DNA of 7,405 nucleotides from NCBI GenBank assembly GCA_937952305.1, contig CALFZO010000190.1, positions 1 to 7,405 of the forward strand, given 5' to 3'. Numbering within the stretch: the first letter of the stretch is position 1; every line of letters starts with the position of its first letter. The translations under genes were made by a program, and so were the position numbers. Below are positions 1 through 5,755 of the stretch, piece by piece. The notes beneath the pieces are model-generated. The model saw only the letters and a list, made by a program, of their open reading frames with translations, was not told the DNA's origin and ran no database searches. The DNA is from an uncultured Anaerolineales bacterium (GTDB lineage: Bacteria; Chloroflexota; Anaerolineae; Anaerolineales; UBA6663).

Positions 1-145
1 CATCAGCCACGCCGCCTATTCCCGGACACCCTAACTGGGTGGGTAGGGCCCCACTCAAGGGCCGCCAACCCCAGGCTGAACTTCACGGTCAGCGCTAAAT
101 CAATTTTTATGTATCATAATCGAACCGAATCATTCACGAAAATGC
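1..145. other. Non-coding upstream region, no supportable gene
   Basis: I find no gene here that I can support. One plus-strand frame entering from the left stops at 32-34 and another at 95-97, so the tail of an upstream gene cannot be excluded. On the minus strand an ATG lies at 3-1, with an AGGCGG-like sequence about 8 nt before it, so a divergent gene could start exactly at the window edge. Positions 97-145 are clearly AT-richer than the rest of the window, which fits a regulatory region. No convincing promoter for either strand was found in this stretch itself. Confidence 0.5.
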
Positions 146-163
146 ATTGACAGCGCTGTCAAT
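146..163. promoter_or_regulatory. LacI-type operator O1 (perfect 18-bp palindrome)
   Basis: ATTGACAGCGCTGTCAAT is a perfect 18-bp inverted repeat with a CpG at its centre, the usual architecture of LacI-family operators, where the hinge helix inserts a leucine at the central step. It covers the -35 element of the predicted promoter and lies 64 bp before the repressor start codon. The likely ligand is the adjacent LacI-family protein, giving autoregulation. It may also act on a divergent gene to the left. Confidence 0.85.
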
Positions 164-175
164 AGTTGTTACATT
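147..175 (+). promoter_or_regulatory. Sigma70-type promoter of the LacI-family gene
   Basis: A perfect -35 hexamer TTGACA (147-152) is separated by 17 bp from TACATT (170-175), a 4-of-6 match to the -10 consensus. This predicts transcription starting near 182 and a leader of about 46 nt before the repressor gene. The -35 lies inside the first palindromic operator and the predicted start lies inside the second, so repressor binding should block the promoter. The hexamers and spacing are seen directly; activity is inferred. Confidence 0.65.
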
Positions 176-190
176 GACAGCGCTGTCATA
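173..190. promoter_or_regulatory. LacI-type operator O2 (second copy)
   Basis: The 14-bp core TGACAGCGCTGTCA (175-188) repeats the core of O1 exactly, and the shared sequence extends left to ATTGACAG. The two centres (154.5 and 181.5) are 27 bp apart, about two and a half helical turns. O2 overlaps the end of the -10 element and the predicted transcription start. Two identical sites in tandem around one promoter suggest tight autorepression. Confidence 0.82.
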
Positions 191-227
191 GAGATCAGAA
201 CGAGCATACTTGGAGAAGGCGTGCGGC

Positions 228-1265
228 ATGGCCAGAATTACCCTGGAGCATGTGGCCCAAAAGGCGGGGGTGTCCATCAAGACCGTCTCGCGCGTTCTCA
301 ATGCTGAGCCGAATGTCTCCGAAGAAACCACCGCCCGGGTCAGGCAAGCCATCGCCGAACTGAACTATGTGCCGAACTCGGCGGCCCGCAGCCTTTCCAG
401 CGGCAAAGCCATGTCCGTGGGCCTGGTGGTCGGCTGGCCGGTCAACTCACCGTATTCCAGCACCCTGATCGAACAGACCTTGAAAGAATGCACGCGCCAC
501 GGCTACAGCCTGGCCTTGTTTTCGGTTGAGGTCGAGGACGCCATCACCCGGCGGATCATTGACGCTTACCTGGGCCGGCAGATGGATGGCGTCATCCTGG
601 ACACGCGGGCCGCCCAGGACGATGAGCTGATGAGCCAGCTCGACGCCCTGAACGTGCCCCAGATCATCATCCACCCCGACCGGAGGCGTGTGGCTGCCAA
701 GGCCTCATATGTGCAGATCGATAACCATCTCGGCGCCTGGCAGGCCGTGAATTACCTGATCCAGCTCGGCCACCGCCGGATTGGCTGCATCTCGTATGAC
801 TCTAGCCTGACTCAGGAAACCGACCGCATAGCCGGTTACGGCCAGGCCCTGGCCGACGCCGGTCTGCCCTTCCGCGAAGACCGGACCATGCGGAAGGCCG
901 GCCTCCCCTTTCGAGTCGGCTTCTCCGGCGCCGTCGAATTGCTTACCGCTCAGCCTGACCTGACGGCCTTGTTCGCGGGCACAGACGAGATCGCCATGGG
1001 CGTGCTGGCAGCCATTTGGAACCTGGGGTTGAGGGTGCCGGACGATGTCTCCGTGGTCGGCTTTGACGACATCTCCTACGCCTCTATGATCGCGCCGCCG
1101 CTGACGACGATCCATCAGCCGATCGACGAGATCGCGGCGATCGCCGTGAAGCACCTGATTGAAACCGTGGATGATCCGGACCGCGCGCCTATCGATCTGG
1201 TCATGCCGACCAGTCTTGTCATAAGGAAGTCTTGCAGGGCCCTGAAGCTGGACGTGAGCCAGTAG
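228..1265 (+). CDS. LacI/GalR-family transcriptional repressor
   Basis: This encodes a 345-aa ligand-responsive DNA-binding repressor of the usual length for the family. The N-terminal helix-turn-helix (residues 5-25) aligns without gaps to the LacI headpiece. The recognition helix carries I17, K18 and R22, and the hinge helix (about 50-58) ends in the conserved L56 that contacts the operator centre. The periplasmic-binding-protein-like effector domain follows from about residue 61; it includes a GTDEIAMG segment and VVGFDD (residues 276-281), both typical of family members. I chose ATG 228 because GGAGAAGG (212-219) precedes it by 8 nt; a TTG at 210 in the same frame overlaps that ribosome site. 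The gene follows two palindromic operators and ends in its own terminator, so it is probably autoregulated. The effector is unknown. LacI-family proteins usually sense sugars or sugar acids, which suits the neighbouring cupin and importer. Confidence 0.95.
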   Translation: MARITLEHVAQKAGVSIKTVSRVLNAEPNVSEETTARVRQAIAELNYVPNSAARSLSSGKAMSVGLVVGWPVNSPYSSTLIEQTLKECTRHGYSLALFSVEVEDAITRRIIDAYLGRQMDGVILDTRAAQDDELMSQLDALNVPQIIIHPDRRRVAAKASYVQIDNHLGAWQAVNYLIQLGHRRIGCISYDSSLTQETDRIAGYGQALADAGLPFREDRTMRKAGLPFRVGFSGAVELLTAQPDLTALFAGTDEIAMGVLAAIWNLGLRVPDDVSVVGFDDISYASMIAPPLTTIHQPIDEIAAIAVKHLIETVDDPDRAPIDLVMPTSLVIRKSCRALKLDVSQ

Positions 1266-1283
1266 GCCATTAGCTCAAAGCGG

Positions 1284-1310
1284 GGTCAGGCCGTTTTTGG
1301 CCTGGCCTTT
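1284..1310 (+). terminator. Rho-independent terminator after the LacI-family gene
   Basis: A 9-bp stem (1284-1292 with 1299-1307, one G-U pair) closes a 6-nt loop GTTTTT and is followed by TTT and then AGTATT. It lies 18 bp after the repressor stop codon. The trailing U-run is short, so some read-through into the cupin gene is possible. Its presence suggests that the repressor is transcribed as a separate unit. Confidence 0.75.
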
Positions 1311-1321
1311 AGTATTCGCAA

Positions 1322-1352
1322 CCGCCTAGTGGACAGTTGTTCCGCTAGGCGG
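1322..1352. promoter_or_regulatory. Palindrome/stem-loop upstream of the cupin gene
   Basis: The arms CCGCCTAGTGGA (1322-1333) and TCCGCTAGGCGG (1341-1352) pair over 12 bp with one G-U, around a 7-nt spacer. As DNA this could be an operator for a dimeric regulator; as RNA it would be a stable leader hairpin ending 29 nt before the cupin start chosen here. Its sequence is unrelated to operators O1 and O2. There is no T-run after it, so it is not an ordinary terminator. I cannot name a regulator for it. Confidence 0.5.
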
Positions 1353-1381
1353 GCAAGGCCGTGATGAAGGTGCAGCCGCCT

Positions 1382-1768
1382 ATGAACGCCGTCATTCGCC
1401 CGGAAGCCGTTGAGAAGTGGCCGCTTGAGAAGCACGTGGGCGTGACGTCCAAGATGTTGATTGAGGGGGAAAAGATGACCGTCATGTGGACGCGCTGGGA
1501 GCCGGGGGCGAGCGCGCCCGAGCACACCCACCCGCACGAGCAGAACGGGCTGTGCCTGGAGGGCGAGATTGTCTTCGTCATCGCCGGCGAGGAGTACACC
1601 ATCCGCGCCGGCGAGTTTTATCACATCCCCGGCAATGTCCCGCACTCGGAGCGCAATGAGGCGGCCGGGCCGGCGATCCTGACCGACTTTTTCGCGCCCA
1701 TCCGCAGTGATCTCCTGCGCCGGCGTTTTGAGCCAACGCTGACGGCTGGCGACCACGCCGAAGGGTGA
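1382..1768 (+). CDS. Small cupin protein, KdgF-like
   Basis: This encodes a 128-aa single-domain cupin. Motif 1 contains HTHPHEQ (residues 48-54) after a PGASAPE turn, and motif 2 contains GEFYHIPGNVPH (77-88); H48, H50, Q54 and H88 are the likely metal ligands. The C-terminal segment TDFFAPIR keeps the D-x-F-x-P-x-R pattern (D102, F104, R108) seen in KdgF. KdgF proteins convert the unsaturated uronates released by pectate or alginate lyases into linear keto acids, ready for KduI/KduD-type steps. The family fit is strong; the substrate is inferred. I prefer ATG 1382, because GAAGGTG (1366-1372) lies 9 nt before it. ATG 1364 and GTG 1361 are in frame and would add 6 or 7 residues. It lies 133 bp before the transporter genes on the same strand and may be co-transcribed with them. 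A generic sugar-binding cupin is the alternative. Confidence 0.85.
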   Translation: MNAVIRPEAVEKWPLEKHVGVTSKMLIEGEKMTVMWTRWEPGASAPEHTHPHEQNGLCLEGEIVFVIAGEEYTIRAGEFYHIPGNVPHSERNEAAGPAILTDFFAPIRSDLLRRRFEPTLTAGDHAEG

Positions 1769-1889
1769 CCCCAGCGCCCACTGGCACCCTGTGAGATGCC
1801 CTTCCACGAAAGGAGACAGGCCGCAATCACCACCACCGCCCAACGCCCCTGGAACGCTCATGCTTGCGAAAAGTCGCACTGCCCATGCC

Positions 1890-1896
1890 AAGGAGG
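1890..1896 (+). promoter_or_regulatory. Ribosome binding site fixing the lipoprotein start
   Basis: AAGGAGG lies 5 nt before ATG 1902. The reading frame is open upstream to a GTG at 1791, which would add 37 residues in front of the signal peptide, so this site and the signal peptide together decide the start. Confidence 0.85.
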
Positions 1897-1901
1897 ATTC
1901 G

Positions 1902-3641
1902 ATGCTTAGGAAACTCAAGTTTGGAAGCGTGTTGATGCTGGTCCTGGCCATTGTGCTGTCTGGCTGCGCCACACCGACCGCCACCCAGGCGCCCGCCAAC
2001 ACCCAGGCGCCCGCCGAGACCGCCGCCCCCGCCGCCAGCGACATCGTCCTGAAAGTCACGGCCGCCGGCGCCGGCCAGGCCACCTGGGTCCGCAACTTCA
2101 ACCCGTTTTCCACCACCTCCCTCTTCCCCACCGAAAACGGCACCTATGAGCCGTTGATGATCAACAACCGCCTCGCGGGCGAGCTCGTGCCGTGGCTGGC
2201 CACCGAGTACAAGTGGTCGGATGACAACCTGACCCTGACCTTCACGATCCGCGACGGCGTGAAGTGGTCGGACGGCACGGCCTTCACGGCCAACGACGTG
2301 GCCTTCACGTTCAACTTCCTGAAGTCCAAGCCCGGCCTGGCCGGCATGGCCCTGGTGGCCGTGGGTGAGACCGGCTACATCGAGTCCGTGACCGCGCCCG
2401 ACGCCAGCCACGTCGACTTCAAGTTCAAGCGCGTGTACACCCCCGGCTTCTACGACCTGATCGCCCAGATGATCGTGCCCGAGCACGTCTGGAAGGACGT
2501 CGCCGACCCGGTCACCTTCACCAACGACAACCCGGTCGGCACCGGCCCCTTCACCGAGATCGTCAGCTTCCAGGACCAGGTCTACCAGGTGGACCGCAAC
2601 CCGAATTACTGGCAGCCCGGCAAGCCCGCGATCAAGGGCATGAGCATGCCGATCTTCGGCACCAACGACGTGGCCGCCACGATGTTCGTCAACGGCGACA
2701 CCGAGTGGACGGGCCAGTTCTTCCCGAACGTGGACGAGGCCGTCATCGCCAAGAACCCCACGGACCTGCACTGCTGGTGGCCGGCCGTCACCTCCGACGG
2801 CTTCTTTATGATGAACGCCACCAAGAAGCCCTGGGATGACCCGATCGTGCGCAAGGCCGTCAGCATGGCGTTCGACCGTGAACAGCTGATCCTGGTGGCC
2901 TTCCAGGGCAAGACCACGCCGGCCGACATCACCGCCCTGAGCGACGGCTACGCCGCCTGGAAGGTGAAGGATGTGGCCTCCCTGGGCGAGGACTGGACCG
3001 CCTACAACCCCGAGAAGGCCAACCAGATGCTGGACGAGGCCGGCTACACCAAGGGCGCCGACGGCATCCGCCTGAACAAGGACGGCACGCCGATCGCGGC
3101 CGAGTTCCTGATGGTCAACGGCTTCTCGGACTGGCTGGCGATCGCGCCGATCGTCAAGAAGAACCTGGAGTCGCTCGGCTTCCAGATCACGATCAACAAC
3201 TACGACCCGGGCGTGACCTTCGGCAAGTGGTTCGTGGGCGACTTCGACCTGTCGCTGTACTTCGGCGTCGACGCCGACACCCCGTACACCTACTACCGCA
3301 ACCTGATGTCGTCCGAGACCTTCAAGCCGGTGGGCGAGCAGACCGGCTTCGGCGAGAACATCTGGCGCGTGGTCATCCCCGAAGCGGATGAGGCGCTGAA
3401 GAAGTTTGCCAGCACCGGCGACGCGGCCGTGCAGAAGGAAGCGGCCCTGGAGCTGCAGCAGATCTTCGCCGACAACGCCCCGGTGCTGCCGCTCTGGCAC
3501 GCCCCGACCTTCTACTGCTATAACGACGCGCGTGTGACCGGCTGGGCCAGCGAAGCCAACCCCTTCGTGCGCGCCATGCCGATCGCCGACAACGCTACCG
3601 GCGAACAACTCCTGCAGATGATCGCCTGGGAGCCCAAGTAA
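1902..3641 (+). CDS. ABC importer solute-binding lipoprotein, family 5 (Opp/Dpp type)
   Basis: This encodes a 579-aa extracytoplasmic lipoprotein that captures substrate and delivers it to the two permeases encoded downstream. The signal peptide has basic residues (RKLK), a hydrophobic core and a lipobox LSGC, so C22 is the lipidated residue after cleavage. A low-complexity Thr/Gln/Ala/Pro linker follows (about 23-46), including two TQAPA repeats. The mature domain matches the SBP_bac_5 family: WSDGTAFTANDVAFTF starting at residue 122, GTGPF (213-217) followed by a DRNPNYW segment, DDPIVRKAVSMAFDRE, and a C-terminal QQIFADNAPVLPLW segment. A CWWP motif at 291-294 adds aromatic residues, which could suit a sugar ligand, but I cannot assign the ligand from sequence. 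Family members bind peptides, nickel, opines or oligosaccharides. The KdgF-like cupin and LacI-family neighbours favour an oligosaccharide. The linker style is the main reason for suspecting Chloroflexota. Confidence 0.93.
   Translation: MLRKLKFGSVLMLVLAIVLSGCATPTATQAPANTQAPAETAAPAASDIVLKVTAAGAGQATWVRNFNPFSTTSLFPTENGTYEPLMINNRLAGELVPWLATEYKWSDDNLTLTFTIRDGVKWSDGTAFTANDVAFTFNFLKSKPGLAGMALVAVGETGYIESVTAPDASHVDFKFKRVYTPGFYDLIAQMIVPEHVWKDVADPVTFTNDNPVGTGPFTEIVSFQDQVYQVDRNPNYWQPGKPAIKGMSMPIFGTNDVAATMFVNGDTEWTGQFFPNVDEAVIAKNPTDLHCWWPAVTSDGFFMMNATKKPWDDPIVRKAVSMAFDREQLILVAFQGKTTPADITALSDGYAAWKVKDVASLGEDWTAYNPEKANQMLDEAGYTKGADGIRLNKDGTPIAAEFLMVNGFSDWLAIAPIVKKNLESLGFQITINNYDPGVTFGKWFVGDFDLSLYFGVDADTPYTYYRNLMSSETFKPVGEQTGFGENIWRVVIPEADEALKKFASTGDAAVQKEAALELQQIFADNAPVLPLWHAPTFYCYNDARVTGWASEANPFVRAMPIADNATGEQLLQMIAWEPK
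1983..2018 (+). repeat. Two 18-bp tandem repeats in the lipoprotein linker
   Basis: A 15-bp identical block occurs at 1983-1997 and 2001-2015, with a period of 18 bp. It encodes TQAPAN then TQAPAE (residues 28-39) in the flexible tether between the lipid anchor and the binding domain. In-frame repeats like this can change copy number without breaking the gene. Confidence 0.75.
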
Positions 3642-3648
3642 CCGTGGC

Positions 3649-3684
3649 GCCACGGGGGCCGCGCCGGCCGGCGGCTCCCGTGGC
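3649..3684 (+). other. Intercistronic GC hairpin 1
   Basis: Positions 3649-3662 pair with 3671-3684 over 14 bp with one G-U, closing an 8-nt loop. The stem begins 7 nt after the stop codon of the binding-protein gene. The following sequence CGCTTTGCG has only three T residues, so this is at best a weak terminator. Similar hairpins between binding-protein and permease genes can stabilise the upstream message or attenuate read-through, so that binding protein is made in excess. That role is inferred. Confidence 0.65.
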
Positions 3685-3704
3685 CGCTTTGCGTAGGATA
3701 ATCA

Positions 3705-3733
3705 GGCGGGGTGCGGCCCGGCCGCACCCCGCC
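3705..3733 (+). other. Intercistronic GC hairpin 2 (perfect 13-bp stem)
   Basis: Positions 3705-3717 pair perfectly with 3721-3733 around a CCG triloop. There is no T-run on either side, so this is not a typical intrinsic terminator. It ends 59 nt before the first permease start. Together with hairpin 1 it gives two very stable structures within 85 nt, which would be expected to slow polymerase or block exonucleases. Confidence 0.65.
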
Positions 3734-3792
3734 CACGCTCAGCTCGCAGTCCGTGGCGGCGCGCGGCGCAGTCCTCGCTCCAGGAGGCCGAC

Positions 3793-4770
3793 GTGAAATT
3801 CATCCTGAGACGCCTTGGGTTTTATCTGATCGCCTTCTGGGCGGCGTTGACGCTCGACTTTATCCTGCCGCGCCTGCTCCCCGGCGACCCGGCCGCCGCC
3901 ATCCTGGGTCCCATCGGTTCCCGCATGACCCAGGTCCAGATCGCGGCGCTGCGGCAGGCGCTGGGCCTGACCGAGGCGCCGCTCTTCCAGCAATACCTCA
4001 CCTTTGTCACGCACGTCTTCCAGGGCGACCTGGGCGTCTCTTACTCGGCCTTCCCGGCGCCGGTGACGCAGGTGATCGGCACCAGCCTGCGCTGGACGCT
4101 GCTGCTGGGGATCACGTCGTTGCTCATCAGCTTTACCCTCGGCCATCTGATCGGCATCCTGGGCGCCTGGCGCCGGGGGAGCGCCTTCGACGTGGTCATG
4201 CCGCCGCTGTTCAACTTCATTGGCGCCTTCCCGGCCTTCTTCCTGGCCCTGGGCGCCGTCTACTTCTTCGGCATGCAGCTCAAGTGGTTTCCCATCGCCC
4301 ACGCCGCCAAGGACCACCTGCCGCCCGGCTGGACGGTTGAATATATCGGCAGCGTCCTGCACCACCTGGCCTTGCCGCTGACCGTGTCGGTGCTGGTCAA
4401 CCTGCAGGTCTGGATCCAGACCATGCGCAACAACATGGTCAGCGTGCTGGCCGAGGACTACATCACCATGGCCGAGGCCAAGGGCCTGACCCAGAACCGC
4501 ATCATGTTCGGCTACGCGGCCCGCAACGCCTTCCTGCCCAGTATCACGGGCTTCGGCATCTTCCTGGGCTCCATCCTGAGCGGTCAGGTGCTGATCGAGC
4601 AGGTCTTCGCTTACCCGGGCCTGGGATATCTCCTGACGAAAGCGGTCGGCGCCCGCGACTACCCCCTGATGGGCGGCCTGTTCCTGGGCATCACGGCCGG
4701 CGTCCTGCTGGTGAATTTCCTGGTGGACATCGTTTACACGTGGGTTGATCCGCGCGTGCGGGCGGAGTAG
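3793..4770 (+). CDS. ABC importer permease, DppB/OppB type
   Basis: This encodes a 325-aa inner-membrane permease, one half of the transmembrane channel of the importer. The first membrane segment (about 9-27) is followed by RLLPGDP (27-33) and an external loop containing GLTEAPLFQQYL and GDLGVSYS segments, as in the N-terminal domain of DppB/OppB. About five further hydrophobic segments follow (near 101-125, 136-160, 193-210, 251-275 and 290-316). The cytoplasmic EAA coupling loop, which docks onto the ATPases, lies around MAEAKGL (residues 226-232) and ends at the conserved LP (P249). The start is GTG 3793, with AGGAGG (3782-3787) 5 nt before it. It is separated from the binding-protein gene by 151 bp with two hairpins and from the next permease gene by 16 bp. 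Substrate specificity cannot be read from this subunit. Confidence 0.95.
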   Translation: MKFILRRLGFYLIAFWAALTLDFILPRLLPGDPAAAILGPIGSRMTQVQIAALRQALGLTEAPLFQQYLTFVTHVFQGDLGVSYSAFPAPVTQVIGTSLRWTLLLGITSLLISFTLGHLIGILGAWRRGSAFDVVMPPLFNFIGAFPAFFLALGAVYFFGMQLKWFPIAHAAKDHLPPGWTVEYIGSVLHHLALPLTVSVLVNLQVWIQTMRNNMVSVLAEDYITMAEAKGLTQNRIMFGYAARNAFLPSITGFGIFLGSILSGQVLIEQVFAYPGLGYLLTKAVGARDYPLMGGLFLGITAGVLLVNFLVDIVYTWVDPRVRAE

Positions 4771-4786
4771 ACGGAGGCGAGCACCC

Positions 4787-5755
4787 ATGGCTGAACAAAC
4801 CCTGAGCCCCGGGCCGAGCCGCGCCGGCTTCGATTGGAAACGGCGCTTCCCCTGGGCCCACATCATCCTGCGCCATCCCCAGGCCCGCATCGGCCTGGTC
4901 ATCGTGCTGCTGCTGGCGGCCATGGGCGTGTTCGCGCCGCTCCTGGTGCCCGGCGACCCCAACGACTTCGTCGCCATCCCCAACCGCGCCCCCAGCGCCG
5001 AATATCCGTTGGGCACCGACCCGCTCGGCCGGAATGAGCTGGCCCTGGTGGTGTGGGGCGCGCGCGAGTCGCTGGCGATCGGGTTCGGCACCGCCGCGGT
5101 CGCCATCCTCGTCGCCACCGTGGTCGGCATGATCGCCGGCTACTTCGGCGGCCTGCTGGACGATGTGCTGGTGCTGATCATGAACCTGTTCCTGGTGATC
5201 CCGGGCCTGCCGCTGCTGATCCTGCTGGCCGCCTACCTGCGCCCGAGCACGGCCACGGTCATCCTGGCCCTGGCCCTCACCGGCTGGGCCTTCCACGCCC
5301 GCATCATCCGGGCCGTGACGCTCTCACTGCGCGAGAAGGATTACGTGGCGGCCGCGATCGTGGCCGGCGAGGGCAACCTGCACATCATCTTCCGCCAGAT
5401 CCTGCCCAACATGATCAACCTGATCGTGGGCGGCTTCATCGGCACCTCGATCTACGGCATCGCCGCTTCCACCGCGCTGGCCTTTTTGGGGCTCACCGAC
5501 ATGGAGGCCGTCAGCTGGGGCACCAACCTGTTCTACGCCCAGAACGGCAACTCGCTGCTGCTGGGGGCCTGGTGGGTGTTTGTCCCCTCCGGCCTGCTGG
5601 TGGCGCTCTCGGCCCTGGGCCTGGCCTGGATCAACTACGGCATGGACGAGATCACCAACCCGCGCCTGCGGGCCGAACGAGAATTGCGCAATGCCCTGCG
5701 GGGCACCAAGCTGCAGCGCGTCCGCGCCACCCCGGTGATGCGCCGTGAACACTAA
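4787..5755 (+). CDS. ABC importer permease, DppC/OppC type
   Basis: This encodes a 322-aa permease that pairs with the DppB-type subunit to form the channel. The cytoplasmic N terminus (about 1-34) leads into a first membrane segment near 36-54, as in the OppC N-terminal domain. PLGTDPLGR (74-82) is the family hallmark in the first external region. Several hydrophobic segments follow, and the EAA coupling loop is seen at AIVAGEG (190-196), followed by a RQILPN segment. GGAGG (4773-4777) lies 9 nt before ATG 4787; the same frame is open further upstream, but those starts would overlap the preceding gene. The last 11 bp overlap the start of the first ATPase gene, which points to translational coupling. 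The C-terminal tail after the last membrane segment is basic and rather long. Confidence 0.95.
   Translation: MAEQTLSPGPSRAGFDWKRRFPWAHIILRHPQARIGLVIVLLLAAMGVFAPLLVPGDPNDFVAIPNRAPSAEYPLGTDPLGRNELALVVWGARESLAIGFGTAAVAILVATVVGMIAGYFGGLLDDVLVLIMNLFLVIPGLPLLILLAAYLRPSTATVILALALTGWAFHARIIRAVTLSLREKDYVAAAIVAGEGNLHIIFRQILPNMINLIVGGFIGTSIYGIAASTALAFLGLTDMEAVSWGTNLFYAQNGNSLLLGAWWVFVPSGLLVALSALGLAWINYGMDEITNPRLRAERELRNALRGTKLQRVRATPVMRREH
5734..5739 (+). promoter_or_regulatory. Ribosome binding site inside the preceding gene (GGTGAT)
   Basis: GGTGAT lies 5 nt before GTG 5745. It matches the 3' part of the extended Shine-Dalgarno consensus instead of the usual GGAGG. It sits inside the end of the permease gene, so translation of the ATPase is probably coupled to translation of the permease. 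Confidence 0.55.

Noticed and set aside
46..63. Small GGCCC/GGGCC inverted repeat as a terminator
   Set aside because: The stem is only 5 bp with a 7-nt loop and no T-run; expected by chance in GC-rich DNA.
210..227. TTG at 210 as the start of the LacI-family protein
   Set aside because: It overlaps the ribosome binding site GGAGAAGG. The ATG at 228 has correct spacing and gives a headpiece that aligns residue for residue with LacI.
1791..1901. GTG 1791 as the start of the binding protein
   Set aside because: It would put 37 extra residues in front of a classic lipoprotein signal peptide, and the strong AAGGAGG site lies directly before ATG 1902.
1796..1908. Short frame of 37 codons from ATG 1796 upstream of the binding-protein gene
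   Set aside because: No ribosome site before the ATG, no recognisable product, and it overlaps the real start. An AAAGGAGA at 1809-1816 has no start codon at a usable distance, so it does not support another small gene.
1827..3653. Open minus-strand frame of about 600 codons opposite the binding-protein gene
   Set aside because: It is a shadow produced by strong GC bias at third positions of the real gene. Its translation is low-complexity (Gly, Val, His, Arg rich) with no family motif, while the plus frame has a full signal peptide and family motifs.
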